This document shows, piece after piece, positions 63,582 to 64,000 of a stretch of DNA of 64,000 nt. The notes beneath the pieces are model-generated. The model was not told where the DNA came from. It worked only from the letters and a program-made list of their open reading frames with translations, and ran no database searches. Both the position numbers and the translations under genes were made by a program. Source of the DNA: an uncultured Bartonella sp. (GTDB lineage Bacteria > Pseudomonadota > Alphaproteobacteria > Rhizobiales > Rhizobiaceae). The stretch is from positions 1 through 64,000 of the forward strand of contig CAMLBF010000007.1 of assembly GCA_946478235.1 (NCBI GenBank), given 5' to 3'. How positions within the stretch are numbered: position 1 is the stretch's first letter; the number at the start of each line of letters is the position of its first letter.

Positions 63582-64000
63582 TCAATCAGAAGCGCGATAA
63601 CGTAATGTTCTAAGTCTTAGAGCAAAAATAAATAACGGTACCCCCAAAAGGGTAAAACTTAAGCCCAGCGGCAAACCTTGTGAACCAAATCCAATTTTGG
63701 TGACAATATCAGCAAGGATAACAACATTACCGCCAATCAGGGCAGAAAGGAAAAGGCGGGCACAACCAGTAGCAGATGACAAGAATGACGCGAGCTGTGG
63801 TGCCAATATACTTAAAAACATGATTGGCCCTACTGCTGTGACTGATGATGCGCTTAAGAACACCGAAAAGAACATCAAAGCAGGCCGCGAATATTTTACG
63901 GATTCTCCCAATGCCATTGCAACTTCATTGCCCAGTTCATATCGCTGCAAAGAGCGTCCAGACATGAATATTCCAATGACACTGATGAGAAACAATGGCG
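63582..64000 (-). CDS. FecCD-family iron-siderophore permease (partial, 5' end outside window)
   Basis: The C-terminal 139 or so residues of an inner-membrane permease. Hydrophobic helices flank AVGPIMFLSILAPQLASFL, the position of the family's ATPase-contact loop (usually GFVGLxxPHLAR), followed by NVVILADIVTKI and LPLGLSFTLLGVPLFIFAL, the conserved end of FecCD proteins. The coding sequence continues past 64000. It precedes the binding-protein gene on the same strand. Confidence 0.9.
   Translation of the reverse strand, partial: PLFLISVIGIFMSGRSLQRYELGNEVAMALGESVKYSRPALMFFSVFLSASSVTAVGPIMFLSILAPQLASFLSSATGCARLFLSALIGGNVVILADIVTKIGFGSQGLPLGLSFTLLGVPLFIFALRLRTLRYRASD

Overview
The window looks like chromosomal DNA of an AT-rich alphaproteobacterium of the Hyphomicrobiales (Rhizobiales), plausibly a Bartonella/Brucella relative. 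The reasons are the order rpmH-rnpA-yidC-engB, the gst-queG-SDR-mepA block, cobalamin-dependent MetH, and Irr-like rather than clear Fur-like sites upstream of iron-uptake genes. This assignment is inference; no rRNA or species marker is present.

Layout. 1-2941: a truncated copy and an intact copy of a 3-hydroxyisobutyrate-dehydrogenase-like gene, then a YahK-like alcohol dehydrogenase with a cupin gene. 3037-10072: a complete catecholate-siderophore uptake operon (TonB receptor, exported trilactone-esterase-like hydrolase, CeuE/VctP-type binding protein, two permeases, ATPase). 10390-16721: Na+/H+ antiporter, a Tat-exported esterase, tRNA-Pro(CGG) and a ManC-AGE fusion. 16951-19868: a His/Pro/Arg/Tyr-rich exported peptide and an XpaC/TelA pair. 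20895-32891: mostly leftward housekeeping genes (ProC-like, metH, yraN, rsmI, CoA-transferase, pyrF, lytic transglycosylase, Mrr/ApbC ATPase, esterase). 33446-44479: DUF4105 protein, rpmH-rnpA-yidC-engB, gst-queG-SDR-mepA-glk, dapB and gpmA.

44658-56721 is a genomic island of about 12 kb inserted at the 3' end of tRNA-Leu(CAG). It is bounded by a perfect 17-bp direct repeat and carries a P4-type integrase just inside the distal end. Its cargo is a single-polypeptide (Type ISP) restriction-modification enzyme of 1631 residues, followed 2 bp later by an HNH-nuclease-like protein with an unrecognised C-terminal half. It also carries a DUF3987 helicase/primase-like gene, a Toprim primase-like gene with an apparent frameshift, an AlpA-like regulator and a small gene overlapping the integrase. 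Just outside the distal repeat lie a DUF4268 nuclease-like gene and an unknown gene in very AT-rich DNA.

59836-64000 holds a second iron-uptake locus: a TonB receptor convergent with a binding protein and a FecCD-type permease cut by the window edge. No siderophore biosynthesis gene is visible, so both loci look like import of foreign siderophores.

A recurring feature is the number of short degenerate tandem repeats between genes. Periods are 10, 15, 16, 20, 22 and 24 bp, plus a 209-bp duplication. Each array has its own unit, and some run into the 3' end of a neighbouring gene.
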